Assembly: GCA_003220905.1 (NCBI GenBank)
Contig: QHTS01000109.1
Location: 1 to 10,974 of the forward strand
Source of the DNA: Gemmatimonadota bacterium
GTDB taxonomy: Bacteria > Gemmatimonadota > Gemmatimonadetes > Gemmatimonadales > GWC2-71-9
Length of the DNA: 10,974 nt
Reading direction: 5' to 3'
Shown: positions 1-7,277 of the stretch, piece after piece
Numbering within the stretch: the stretch's first letter is position 1
Layout: every line of letters starts with the position of its first letter
Position numbers and translations under genes: made by a program
Notes under the pieces: generated by a model
Databases searched by the model: none
What the model saw: only the letters and a program-made list of their open reading frames with translations
Told to the model about the DNA's origin: nothing

Positions 1-1092
1 CAGCGCCCAGGGGAGATCGGGTCGCAGGCCCCCCACGTTGTGATGCGTCTTGATCGTGACCGAGGGGCCGCCGAACGGCGACGCGGACTCGATCACATCG
101 GGATACAGCGTTCCCTGCACCAGGAATCCGACGTCTCCCGGGACGTGCTCGGCCGCCTGCTCGAACGCGTCGATGAACGTGTGGCCGATGCGGCGCCGCT
201 TCTCCTCCGGGTCTTCGATCCCCGCCAGCGCCTCGAGGAAGGGCGCGCCCGCGTCCACCACCCGCAAGTCGATCCCGAGGTGCGCGTGGAACGTCCGCTC
301 CACCTGCTCCCGCTCGTTCAGGCGCAGCAGGCCGTGATCCACGAAGATGCAGGTCAGCCGGTCGCCGATGGCGCGGTGCACCAGCGCGGCCGCCACCGCC
401 GAATCCACGCCGCCCGAGAGGCCGCAAATCGCCCGCCTGGTTCCACCGACGAGCTCTCGGATCCGCCGTACCTCCTGCTCGATGAAATGACCCGGCGTCC
501 AATCGGGCGCGCAACCGGCGATCTCGAACAGGAAGTTGTGCAGCATCTCCCCGCCCCGCGGCGTGTGGGCCACCTCGGGGTGAAACAGCACGCCGAAAAT
601 CGGCCGGGACTCGTGCTGGAACCCCGCCACCGGCGCGTTCGGGCTCGATGCCGTCACGCGGAAATGCGGCGGCGGCTGGTCGATCCGGTCGCCGTGGCTG
701 GCCCACACGGTGACACATTCCTGGGGCTCGAAGCCGGCGAACAGCCCCGTGGCGTCGCGTATCGTGACCTCCGCCCGGCCGTACTCGCGCTCCGCGGACG
801 GCGTCACCTTGCCGCCGGCCAGATGGGCCACGAGTTGCATGCCGTAGCAGATGGCGAGGATGGGTGTCCCGAGCTCGAGGAGCTGGGGATCGGCCGTCGG
901 CGCGCCCGGGTCGAACACCGAGTTGGGGCCGCCGGAGAGAATGATGCCCTTGGGGGCGAACTGCTTGACGAAGCCCAGCTCGGTGCCGCGTGCGGCGGGA
1001 TGGATCTCACAGTAGACGTGCGCCTCGCGTACCCGGCGCGCGATGAGTTGCGTGAACTGCGAGCCGTAGTCGAGGATCAGAATCCGGTTCAT
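1..1092 (-). CDS. guaA: GMP synthase (glutamine-hydrolysing), 3' end cut by window edge
   Basis: Converts XMP to GMP in the cytoplasm, using ATP and glutamine, as the last step of guanine nucleotide synthesis. The 364 visible codons begin MNRILILDYGSQ, the usual GuaA start. An N-terminal class I glutamine amidotransferase domain follows, with SGGPNS near 53-58, nucleophile Cys82 in ICYGMQ, and His171/Glu173 in FHPE completing the triad. The ATP-pyrophosphatase domain starts near residue 205 and carries the P-loop LSGGVDS (225-231), followed by the VDHGLLR segment (251-257) and IKTHHNVGG (347-355). The family is usually about 510-525 residues, so about 150 residues, mainly the C-terminal dimerisation domain, lie outside the window. 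The ATG overlaps the lysA stop as ATGA and has only a weak upstream SD (GGGTGG), so translation is probably coupled to lysA. No stop, frameshift or missing catalytic residue is seen. Identification is secure. Confidence 0.97.
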   Translation of the reverse strand, partial: MNRILILDYGSQFTQLIARRVREAHVYCEIHPAARGTELGFVKQFAPKGIILSGGPNSVFDPGAPTADPQLLELGTPILAICYGMQLVAHLAGGKVTPSAEREYGRAEVTIRDATGLFAGFEPQECVTVWASHGDRIDQPPPHFRVTASSPNAPVAGFQHESRPIFGVLFHPEVAHTPRGGEMLHNFLFEIAGCAPDWTPGHFIEQEVRRIRELVGGTRRAICGLSGGVDSAVAAALVHRAIGDRLTCIFVDHGLLRLNEREQVERTFHAHLGIDLRVVDAGAPFLEALAGIEDPEEKRRRIGHTFIDAFEQAAEHVPGDVGFLVQGTLYPDVIESASPFGGPSVTIKTHHNVGGLRPDLPWAL

Positions 1093-2351
1093 GCACCACC
1101 CGCCCGGTACCAAGTCGTCGGTTCCAGCACCTCCCCGCGCAGCAGGTCGTCGAGCGTCTCGCGTTGTCGCGCGACGTAGTAGCGATCGCCTTCGACCAGC
1201 ACCTCGGGCGGCCGGGGCCGCTGGTTGTAGGTCGAGCTCATCACGAAGCCGTACGCGCCCGTGCCGAGCACGGCCAGGTACTCGCCGGGCTCGACGGCGG
1301 GGAGTTTGCGGTCGAGCGCGAGGAAGTCCCCGGACTCACAGATGGGGCCCACGACGTTCACCAGCTCCTCGAGTCGGCCGCCGTCCCTGAGCGGGACGAT
1401 TTCGTGATGGGCGTTGTAATGGCTGGGCCGCACGAAGTCCGTCATCCCCGCGTCCACCACGACGAAATCCTTGCCACCGGCATGCTTGCGGTACAGCACC
1501 TTGGTGACGAGTACCCCCGCGTTGGCCACGAGGTAACGCCCCGGCTCGCACAGCAATGCGAGCCCGGCCTGCTTGATCGGCGGCGCCACCGCGTCGGCGA
1601 AGTCTCGCGGACTCGGCGCCTTCTCGGTGTGGTAGCGCACGCCCAGCCCACCGCCCACGTCCAGCGCTTCGATCGTGCCGATCCCGGAGGCACGGAGTGC
1701 CGTCACCAGCTCGAGCAGCTTGACGGTGCCGCGGTGATACGGCTCGACGTCGGTGATTTGGGACCCGAGGTGCATCGCGAGCCCGCGCAGCGTGAAGAGC
1801 GGCTCGGCGGCCGCGCGTTGAGCCACGCTCACGACCTCGTCGTAGGGAACGCCGAACTTGGCAGTTTTTTCACCCGTCTTCGTGTACGGGTGTGTTTCGG
1901 TCGCGACGTCTGGATTGACGCGGATGCCGAGGCTCGTGCGCTTCTTGAGCTTCCGGGCGACCGCGATCACCGCGTCCAGCTCGGCGGAGGACTCGACATT
2001 CAGGAATCCCACGCCGGCGCGGATCGCCTCTTCGAGCTCCGGGGCGGTCTTCCCCACCCCCGAGAACACGATCGCGCTTGCCTCGAAGCCGGCCGCGAGG
2101 GTGCGCCGCAGCTCGCCCACGGAGACGATGTCGGCGCCGGCGCCCAGCGCCTTGAGAACCTTGAGGACCCCGATGTTGCCGTTGGCCTTCACCGAATAGC
2201 AGATGCGGTGCGGCACGTCCTTCAGGGCGTCGTGCAGCGCGTGGTATTGGGCGCGGATCAGGTTGCCGCTGTAGACGTAGGTGGGAGTGCCGACCCGCTC
2301 CGCGATGGAGCGGAGCAGCGCGGGATCGAACCCTAGTACGCCTGCGCCCAC
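1089..2351 (-). CDS. lysA: Diaminopimelate decarboxylase
   Basis: PLP enzyme of fold type III that decarboxylates meso-diaminopimelate to L-lysine, the last step of the DAP lysine pathway. From the chosen start it is 420 residues, the normal family length. The N-terminal alanine-racemase-like barrel carries the PLP lysine K55 in CYSVKANGN, HLGSQ (194-198), the glycine-rich phosphate-binding DVGGGLG (231-237) and EPGR (269-272). The C-terminal beta domain carries CESGD (338-342), with the active-site cysteine supplied across the dimer, and GAYGFVMSSTYN (365-376). The chosen start is GTG at 2351, with GGAGG (2360-2356) four bases upstream. It lies inside the 3' end of proS and overlaps it by 19 nt. 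An in-frame GTG at 2390 would add 13 residues but lacks a comparable SD. The stop overlaps the guaA start as ATGA. Function is secure; only the exact start is uncertain. Confidence 0.96.
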   Translation of the reverse strand: MGAGVLGFDPALLRSIAERVGTPTYVYSGNLIRAQYHALHDALKDVPHRICYSVKANGNIGVLKVLKALGAGADIVSVGELRRTLAAGFEASAIVFSGVGKTAPELEEAIRAGVGFLNVESSAELDAVIAVARKLKKRTSLGIRVNPDVATETHPYTKTGEKTAKFGVPYDEVVSVAQRAAAEPLFTLRGLAMHLGSQITDVEPYHRGTVKLLELVTALRASGIGTIEALDVGGGLGVRYHTEKAPSPRDFADAVAPPIKQAGLALLCEPGRYLVANAGVLVTKVLYRKHAGGKDFVVVDAGMTDFVRPSHYNAHHEIVPLRDGGRLEELVNVVGPICESGDFLALDRKLPAVEPGEYLAVLGTGAYGFVMSSTYNQRPRPPEVLVEGDRYYVARQRETLDDLLRGEVLEPTTWYRAGGA

Positions 2352-3826
2352 ACCGCCTCCGCGACGCTGGGCTTCCCGCACCACATGCACGTTCTGGGCG
2401 CCTCAGCCGAGCGGAATGCGGGATCGGGCAACACCCGGACCGTCGCCCCGGTCTGCTGCTTGATCTCGGCCTCGCACGCGGGCGAGCCGCAGAAGCCGCC
2501 ATACGCGAATCCACCCGTGCCCTTCATGAACTCCAGAAACTGCGGCTTCGTGACGCCCCGGATGGAATGCGCTTCGCGTCGATCCTTGGCCGTCTGCAAC
2601 AGCGTGGCCTGGACCTCGTCGAGGCTCTTCCGGACCACGCCGCCGAGCCCGTCCAGCTTGGCGGGCGCCTTGCCGCCGGTGCGGCGCGCCGTCATCACCT
2701 GCCCGGCCGCCACCTCCCGCGGGCCGATTTCGAGCCGCAACGGCACGCCCTTGGCCTCCCACTCGAAATACTTGGCGCCGGGCTTGAGACTGTCCCGCGC
2801 ATCGAGCTCCACGCGGATACCGACCTTCGCGAGCTCGTCTTTCACCTTGCCCCCAACTCCTAACACCTGACTCTTCTCCTCCTCCGACTTCCAAATCGGC
2901 ACGATCACCACTTGCACCGGCGCCAGCTTCGGTGGGCAGACCAATCCGTTGTCGTCCGAGTGCGTCATCACCAGCCCGCCGATCATGCGCGTGGAGACGC
3001 CCCAGGAGGTGTTCCACACGTACTCGAGGCCGCCCGCCGCGGTCTGGTACTGCACATTAAACGCCTTCGCGAAGTTCTGGCCGAGGTTGTGCGACGTCCC
3101 CGCCTGCAGCGCCTTGTTGTCCTGCATCAGGCCTTCGAGCGCGTAGGTGCGCAACGCGCCCGCAAACTTCTCGCTGTCGGTCTTGCGCCCGGTGATCACG
3201 GGCATCGCCATCCAGTCTTCCTGGAACTCGCGGTACACGCCGAGCATCTGCCGCGCCTCCGCTTCGGCCTCGGCTTCGGTAGCGTGCGCGGTATGCCCCT
3301 CCTGCCACAGGAACTCCGTGGTGCGGAGGAACAGCCGGGTCCGGAACTCCCACCGCACGATGTTGCACCACTGATTCATCAGGAGCGGCAGGTCACGGTA
3401 GCTCTGTATCCACTTGGCGAACATCGCGTAGATGATCGTCTCGGAGGTCGGCCGCACGACCAGCGGCTCCTCGAGCGCCGACTCGGGATCGGGCATCACC
3501 GCCTGCGCGCCCACCTTGCCGGTGGCCTTGAGCCGGGTATGCGTCACCAGGGCGACTTCCTTCGCGAAGCCCTCCACGTGCTCGGCTTCCTTCGCGAGGA
3601 AGCTCATGGGGATGAAGAGCGGGAAGTACGCGTTCTGGTGGCCCGTCGCCTTGAACATGTCGTCCAGGGCATCCTGCATCAGCTCCCAGATGCGGTAGCC
3701 GTGGGGTCGGATGACCATGCAACCGCGCACCGGCGAGTAGTCCGCCAGCTCGGCGCGCATCACGACGTCGTTGTACCACTCGCTGAAGTCCTTCGCGCGT
3801 GGCGTGATCTTCTGCGCCTGGGCCAT
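2333..3826 (-). CDS. proS: Prolyl-tRNA synthetase, archaeal/eukaryotic-type short form
   Basis: Class II aminoacyl-tRNA synthetase that charges tRNA-Pro in the cytoplasm. At 497 residues it starts MAQAQKITPRAKDFSEWYND. This is the short form without the editing insertion (INS domain) between motifs 2 and 3 that marks the long proteobacterial ProRS. Visible elements: motif 1 region with HGYRIWELMQ (42-51), RPTSET (125-130), motif 2 with VRWE (157-160) and LRTTEFLWQEGHTA (167-180), motif 3 around SWGVSTRMIGGL (274-285), then the anticodon-binding domain from about 300. The C-terminal domain has cysteines 446, 451, 480 and 483 (C-x4-C...C-x2-C), a likely zinc site, and ends in Tyr497. A terminal tyrosine is known in the Thermus-type enzyme, whose C-terminus reaches the active site. 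The ATG shares one base with the hisS stop (TGATG), with only AGGGA about 11 nt upstream, so translational coupling is likely. Confidence 0.97.
   Translation of the reverse strand: MAQAQKITPRAKDFSEWYNDVVMRAELADYSPVRGCMVIRPHGYRIWELMQDALDDMFKATGHQNAYFPLFIPMSFLAKEAEHVEGFAKEVALVTHTRLKATGKVGAQAVMPDPESALEEPLVVRPTSETIIYAMFAKWIQSYRDLPLLMNQWCNIVRWEFRTRLFLRTTEFLWQEGHTAHATEAEAEAEARQMLGVYREFQEDWMAMPVITGRKTDSEKFAGALRTYALEGLMQDNKALQAGTSHNLGQNFAKAFNVQYQTAAGGLEYVWNTSWGVSTRMIGGLVMTHSDDNGLVCPPKLAPVQVVIVPIWKSEEEKSQVLGVGGKVKDELAKVGIRVELDARDSLKPGAKYFEWEAKGVPLRLEIGPREVAAGQVMTARRTGGKAPAKLDGLGGVVRKSLDEVQATLLQTAKDRREAHSIRGVTKPQFLEFMKGTGGFAYGGFCGSPACEAEIKQQTGATVRVLPDPAFRSAEAPRTCMWCGKPSVAEAVWAQAY
2356..2360 (-). promoter_or_regulatory. 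Shine-Dalgarno for lysA
   Basis: Perfect GGAGG on the minus strand, four bases before a GTG at 2351. It sits inside the proS coding sequence and is the main reason for preferring the 2351 start over the in-frame GTG at 2390. The short spacer is slightly below the usual optimum. Confidence 0.55.
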
Positions 3827-5112
3827 CAGTGGAAGAATCCCTGAACGAGCTTGGCGATGGGTACCCGCTCCTCGGCGCCCGCCTTCAAGTCCCGCACGAC
3901 CACCTCGCCGGCCGCCCGCTCGTCGGGCCCGACGATGATGGCCCGCGGCGCTCCCCGCGCCGCCGCGAGTTCGAGCTGCTTGCGGATGACGGCGGGCCGG
4001 AGGCCGTACTCCACCGCGACGCCCCTATCCCGCAGCTCGTGCGCGAGCTTCAGCAGCGGCGCCACGTCCTCGCCGCTCACCGCTATCAAAAAGGCGTCGA
4101 GCTTCGTCGACGCCTGGTCGGCGGGGCCGCGCTCTTTCAATAGTTCTCCGAGGACGACGTCCCCCATGCCGAAGCCCAAGGCGGGGAGATCGACGCCGCC
4201 GAGCGCCTTCAGCAGGCCGTCGTAGCGGCCGCCGCCGCACACGGCCCGCAGCGATTTCCCCGTGTCGAACAGCTCGAACACGATCCCGGTGTAGTAGGCG
4301 AGCCCGCGGACGATCGTGAGATCCACTGCGACGAACTCCCCGAGTCCCATAGCCGCCAGCGCCCCGACGGCCTGGCGCAAGGGCTCACCCGCCTCCTCGC
4401 CACCCGCCACCTTGCCGAGCGCGGTCAGGACGGCGTCGAGCCCGCGCAGCGCCGCGATCTCGAACACGGCGTCCGTCTCCCGTTTCCCCAAGCCCCATTC
4501 CCGCAGCTTTCCCGCCAGGACGTCCTTCGGGTCACGCTCGCTCTTGTCGATCGCGGCGAAGGCCGCGCCGAGCTGTCCCTCGCTCACCCCCCGCCCGAGC
4601 AGCAGGGTGCGCAGCACGCGCCGATCGGACATCCGGACCTGCACGTCGCGCGGTCCCAACCCGAAGGCGCGCATGATGTCGAGCGCGGCCGCGATGAGCT
4701 CCGCATCGGCGAGCGGGCTCGCTTCCCCGAGAATGTCCATGTTGAGCTGAAAGTGCTCCCGCAGCCGTCCCCGCTGCTGCCGCTCGTATCGGAACAGCTG
4801 CGGGATGGAGAACCAGCGGATCGGCTTCTTGAGCGCCTGGGCGTGCGCCCCCACCATGCGCGCGAGGGTGGGAGTCATCTCGGGGCGCAGGGCAACCTTG
4901 CGCCCGCCCTTGTCCTCGAACGCGTACAGCTGCTGCACGATCTCCTCACCGCTTTTGTCCGTGTACAGCTCCAGCGGCTCGAGCGGGGGGCCATCGTATT
5001 CATGAAAACCGTAGCGCCGCGCGACCTCGCGCCAGGTGGCGAAGATGTAGTTGCGGAGGGCCAGTTCGTCGGGGTAGAAATCACGAAAGCCAGGTAAGGC
5101 TTGTCCTTGCAT
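3826..5112 (-). CDS. hisS: Histidyl-tRNA synthetase
   Basis: Class II aminoacyl-tRNA synthetase that charges tRNA-His; 428 residues, normal for bacterial HisRS. It opens with PGFRDFYPDE (7-16), the conserved 'G-x-R-D' N-terminus. Then come LRPEMTPTLAR (75-85) in the histidine pocket, motif 2 with FRYERQQRGRLREHFQLN (107-124), and the HisRS-specific histidine A motif as RGLAYYTG (269-276). The histidine B/motif 3 region has GGGRYDG (293-299) and GFGMGD (313-318), followed by a C-terminal anticodon-binding domain from about 338. The usual RGLDYY aspartate is alanine here, and motif 2 reads REHFQLN. I recall both variants from the cyanobacterial/plastid-type HisRS clade, so they are probably lineage traits rather than defects. 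The ATG lies 9 nt after the folC stop and I see no SD in the gap. The stop codon shares a base with the proS ATG. Confidence 0.97.
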   Translation of the reverse strand: MQGQALPGFRDFYPDELALRNYIFATWREVARRYGFHEYDGPPLEPLELYTDKSGEEIVQQLYAFEDKGGRKVALRPEMTPTLARMVGAHAQALKKPIRWFSIPQLFRYERQQRGRLREHFQLNMDILGEASPLADAELIAAALDIMRAFGLGPRDVQVRMSDRRVLRTLLLGRGVSEGQLGAAFAAIDKSERDPKDVLAGKLREWGLGKRETDAVFEIAALRGLDAVLTALGKVAGGEEAGEPLRQAVGALAAMGLGEFVAVDLTIVRGLAYYTGIVFELFDTGKSLRAVCGGGRYDGLLKALGGVDLPALGFGMGDVVLGELLKERGPADQASTKLDAFLIAVSGEDVAPLLKLAHELRDRGVAVEYGLRPAVIRKQLELAAARGAPRAIIVGPDERAAGEVVVRDLKAGAEERVPIAKLVQGFFH

Positions 5113-5121
5113 CGCAACAAT

Positions 5122-6333
5122 TTAGCCGACGGGCGCGAACCCGGGCAAGCGGGCGAGCGCGTCGCCGACGGTGTGAAACGATCCGGTGACGATCACCGTC
5201 GCGGCGTCGTCCTGCACGCGCTCCAACGCGCGCGCGAACTGCGGCTCGAACTGGTGCGCCACCGCGAGGCCACCCAGCTCGCGCTCCAGCCGGCCGAGGT
5301 CCCAGCGCCGCCGCTCCGGCGCGGTGTCGGGCATGGTGAACACGAAGCTGTCGACTTCCCGGGTGAGGCAGGCGATCATCCCGAGGTAGTCCTTGTCCCC
5401 CAGCACGCCCACCAGGGCGCGCCGCTGGTGCGGCGGATCGCACTCCGCCAGCGTGTCGGCGAGGACGCGGGCGCCGTCGGGGTTGTGCGCCACGTCGAAG
5501 ATCCACCGGCCGCGCACGTCGAATCGCCCGGGCACGTAGGCGTGCCTGAAGCTGTCCGGCCACGCATCGCCGACGGGCCCGAAGGGGGGCGGCAGGGCGT
5601 TCAGGGCCGCCAGCGCCACCCAGGCGTTCGCGTGCTGGTGCCGTCCCTTCAAGCCGAGCGGCCCCGTGGGCGCGAGCCCGGAATCCACGAGGATCACCGG
5701 GTTGGCGCCGCGCCGCTTGGCCTCGGTCACGAGCACCTGGCGGACGGCGGGATCGGACTCGCCAGTGGCGAACGGGACGTCGCGCTTCGCGATTCCCGCC
5801 TTTTCCCGTGCGATGGAGGCGAGGTCGGTCCCGAGATAGTCGGTGTGCTCCCGCGCGATCTTGGTGACGACCGACACGAGGGGCGTGATGACGTTGGTCG
5901 AGTCGAGCCGCCCTCCGAGCCCGACTTCGATCACGGCGACGTCCACGCCCCGCGCCGCGAGGTCGGCGAACGCGATGGCGGTGGTGGCCTCGAAGAAGCT
6001 CGCGTCGAGCCGCTCGATGTGGGGTCGCAGGAACGTGGCCCACTCGGCGAAGGCCTCCTCGCCGATCGGCACCCCGTCCACCTCCATGCGCTCCCGCACC
6101 GACACGAGGTGGGGCGAGGTGTAGACCCCCACCTTGAAGCCCCGGGCGCGCAGCTCGGTCGCCGTGAACGCGCAGGTCGAACCCTTGCCGTTCGTGCCCG
6201 CGATATGGATCGAGGGAAAGTGCCGCTCCGGATGACCCAGCACGTCCAGGAGTCCCTCGGTCGGCCCGAGGCTCCACTTTATGCGGCTCCCTTGTCGCGC
6301 GAAGAGAAAGCGGCAGGCGTCCTCGAAGGACAA
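5122..6333 (-). CDS. folC: Folylpolyglutamate synthase / dihydrofolate synthase
   Basis: Mur-ligase-family ATP enzyme that adds L-glutamate to folates (and, in the bifunctional form, to dihydropteroate), retaining folate cofactors in the cell. The 403 residues start MSFEDACRFLF. Features: P-loop AGTNGKGST (45-53), YTSPHL (71-76), EVGLGGRLDSTN (136-147), the presumed carbamylated lysine K178 in REKAGIAK, LKGRHQHANA (228-237), DVAHNPDGA (280-288) and TGSFHTVGD (383-391). All key motifs are present and length is within the usual 400-430. The nearest standard start is TTG at 6333, 5 nt after the accD stop and without an SD at usable distance; a CTG at 6342 is better placed (see finding). Neighbour accD is a familiar partner, as in the E. 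coli accD-folC pair. Mono- versus bifunctionality cannot be decided from motifs alone. Confidence 0.95.
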   Translation of the reverse strand: MSFEDACRFLFARQGSRIKWSLGPTEGLLDVLGHPERHFPSIHIAGTNGKGSTCAFTATELRARGFKVGVYTSPHLVSVRERMEVDGVPIGEEAFAEWATFLRPHIERLDASFFEATTAIAFADLAARGVDVAVIEVGLGGRLDSTNVITPLVSVVTKIAREHTDYLGTDLASIAREKAGIAKRDVPFATGESDPAVRQVLVTEAKRRGANPVILVDSGLAPTGPLGLKGRHQHANAWVALAALNALPPPFGPVGDAWPDSFRHAYVPGRFDVRGRWIFDVAHNPDGARVLADTLAECDPPHQRRALVGVLGDKDYLGMIACLTREVDSFVFTMPDTAPERRRWDLGRLERELGGLAVAHQFEPQFARALERVQDDAATVIVTGSFHTVGDALARLPGFAPVG

Positions 6334-6338
6334 CCGGG

Positions 6339-7205
6339 TCAGTCGGCAGCCTCCGCCGGTTGCCGGCCGGCCATGTGACGGAGCAGCTGGGCGGTGGTGT
6401 CCCGCAGCTCGCTGCGCGGCACCACCGCATCGATCATGCCGTGCTCGAGCAGGAACTCGGCCGTCTGGAAGCCGGGTGGCAGATCCTGACCGATCGTCTG
6501 CTTGATGACCCGCGGCCCGGCGAATCCGACCACCGCCCCCGGCTCCGCCAGGATCACGTCCCCCTGCATGGCGTAGGACGCGGATACGCCCCCCGTGGTG
6601 GGGTTCGTGAGGATCGAGATGAAGGGGACCCGGGCTGCCCGCAGTCGCGCGATCTCGACGGAGCTCTTCGCCATCTGCATGAGGGACAGCACCCCCTCTT
6701 GCATGCGCGCCCCGCCCGACGCCGACACGATGACCAGCGGGACCCGCCGCTCGGTCGACCGCCGGGTCAGCCGGGCGATTTTTTCTCCCACGACCGACCC
6801 CATCGAGCCGCCCATGAAGTTGAAGTCCATCACGGCGACGTCGAGCGGCATGCCGTCCAACCGGCTGTAGCCGGTTCGCACGGCTTCGAGGGGCCCCGCC
6901 TTCTGGATCGCCGTCTCGAGGCGCTGCTGGTAGTTCTCAAAGTGGAGGGGATCGGTGGACCGGAGTCGTCCGTCCAGCTCGTGCCAGGAGCCTTCATCCA
7001 CGAGGAGATCGATGTACTCCTGGGCCGAAATGCGGCGATGGTGGCCGCAATTGGGGCACACGTTCAGCGCGCGGACGAACCGGTCCTTGATGTCGATGTG
7101 CCCACACTCGTCGCATTTCTCCCAGGCGTCGGCTGGAATCTCCAGCTTTACCCGTTCGGACGTGCGGGGCTTGCGCTCTTTTTTGAACCAGGCCATTCGC
7201 GCCAC
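6339..7205 (-). CDS. accD: Acetyl-CoA carboxylase carboxyltransferase subunit beta
   Basis: Beta subunit of the acetyl-CoA carboxylase carboxyltransferase, which with AccA transfers the carboxyl group from carboxybiotin to acetyl-CoA, giving malonyl-CoA for fatty acid synthesis. At 288 residues it has the typical AccD length. The N-terminal zinc ribbon has Cys31, Cys34, Cys50 and Cys53 (CDEC...CPNC). The crotonase-fold carboxyltransferase domain follows, with MGGSMGSVVGEK (131-142), the oxyanion-hole segment SASGGARMQEG (161-171), TNPTTGGVSASYA (200-212) and EPGAVVGFAGPRVI (221-234). The start shown is GTG at 7205, with a weak AAGG 8 nt upstream. The alternative ATG at 7196 would give the more usual N-terminus MAWFKKERKP but has no SD. 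accA is not in the window, so its partner is encoded elsewhere. It is the first gene after the only real intergenic gap and so may head its own transcript. Confidence 0.97.
   Translation of the reverse strand: MARMAWFKKERKPRTSERVKLEIPADAWEKCDECGHIDIKDRFVRALNVCPNCGHHRRISAQEYIDLLVDEGSWHELDGRLRSTDPLHFENYQQRLETAIQKAGPLEAVRTGYSRLDGMPLDVAVMDFNFMGGSMGSVVGEKIARLTRRSTERRVPLVIVSASGGARMQEGVLSLMQMAKSSVEIARLRAARVPFISILTNPTTGGVSASYAMQGDVILAEPGAVVGFAGPRVIKQTIGQDLPPGFQTAEFLLEHGMIDAVVPRSELRDTTAQLLRHMAGRQPAEAAD
6350..6354 (-). promoter_or_regulatory. Shine-Dalgarno probably serving folC
   Basis: GGAGG on the minus strand within the last codons of accD. It is 7 bases before a CTG (6342-6340) that overlaps the accD stop as CTGA, but 16 bases before the TTG at 6333. 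The spacing is ideal for the CTG and too long for the TTG, which is why it bears on the start choice. Confidence 0.45.
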
Positions 7206-7277
7206 AGTGGGGACCTTGAAGGCGACAATTTGGGAGGGGCCTCCTCCCGGCGCCAGCCCCGACCGCGTAACTCGTTG
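7206..7277. other. rodA-accD intergenic junction
   Basis: The only gap longer than about 10 nt in the window. On the minus strand it runs from the rodA stop to the accD GTG. It contains a GC-rich inverted repeat (7232-7248) and a weak AAGG (7217-7214) before accD. I see no convincing -35/-10 pair on either strand and no U-tract. It may hold a promoter for accD and downstream genes, or simply be a spacer in one long transcript; sequence alone does not decide. Confidence 0.5.
7232..7248 (-). repeat. Short GC-rich inverted repeat (possible mRNA hairpin)
   Basis: GGGAGG (7232-7237) and CCTCCC (7243-7248) form a perfect 6-bp stem with a 5-nt loop. In the minus-strand transcript the hairpin would lie about 27 nt before the accD GTG and is followed by AAATTG rather than a run of U, so it is a poor intrinsic terminator. 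One arm is purine-rich and SD-like. It could be a pause, processing or stability element, or have no function. Confidence 0.4.

Noticed and set aside
3256..3290. Repetitive Glu-Ala run in proS as a possible repeat or expansion
   Set aside because: It falls in the helix after motif 2, where ProRS relatives commonly have alternating Glu/Ala. It is short and in frame.
5081..6430. 449-codon minus-strand frame overlapping folC, and similar frames at 1870-2514, 6994-8319 and 8501-9526
   Set aside because: Arginine/alanine-rich translations out of frame with folC, lysA, rodA and mrdA, which carry full sets of family motifs.
7232..7248. Intrinsic terminator after rodA
   Set aside because: The 6-bp GC stem is followed by AAATTG on the transcript strand, with no U-run, so the terminator pattern is not met.
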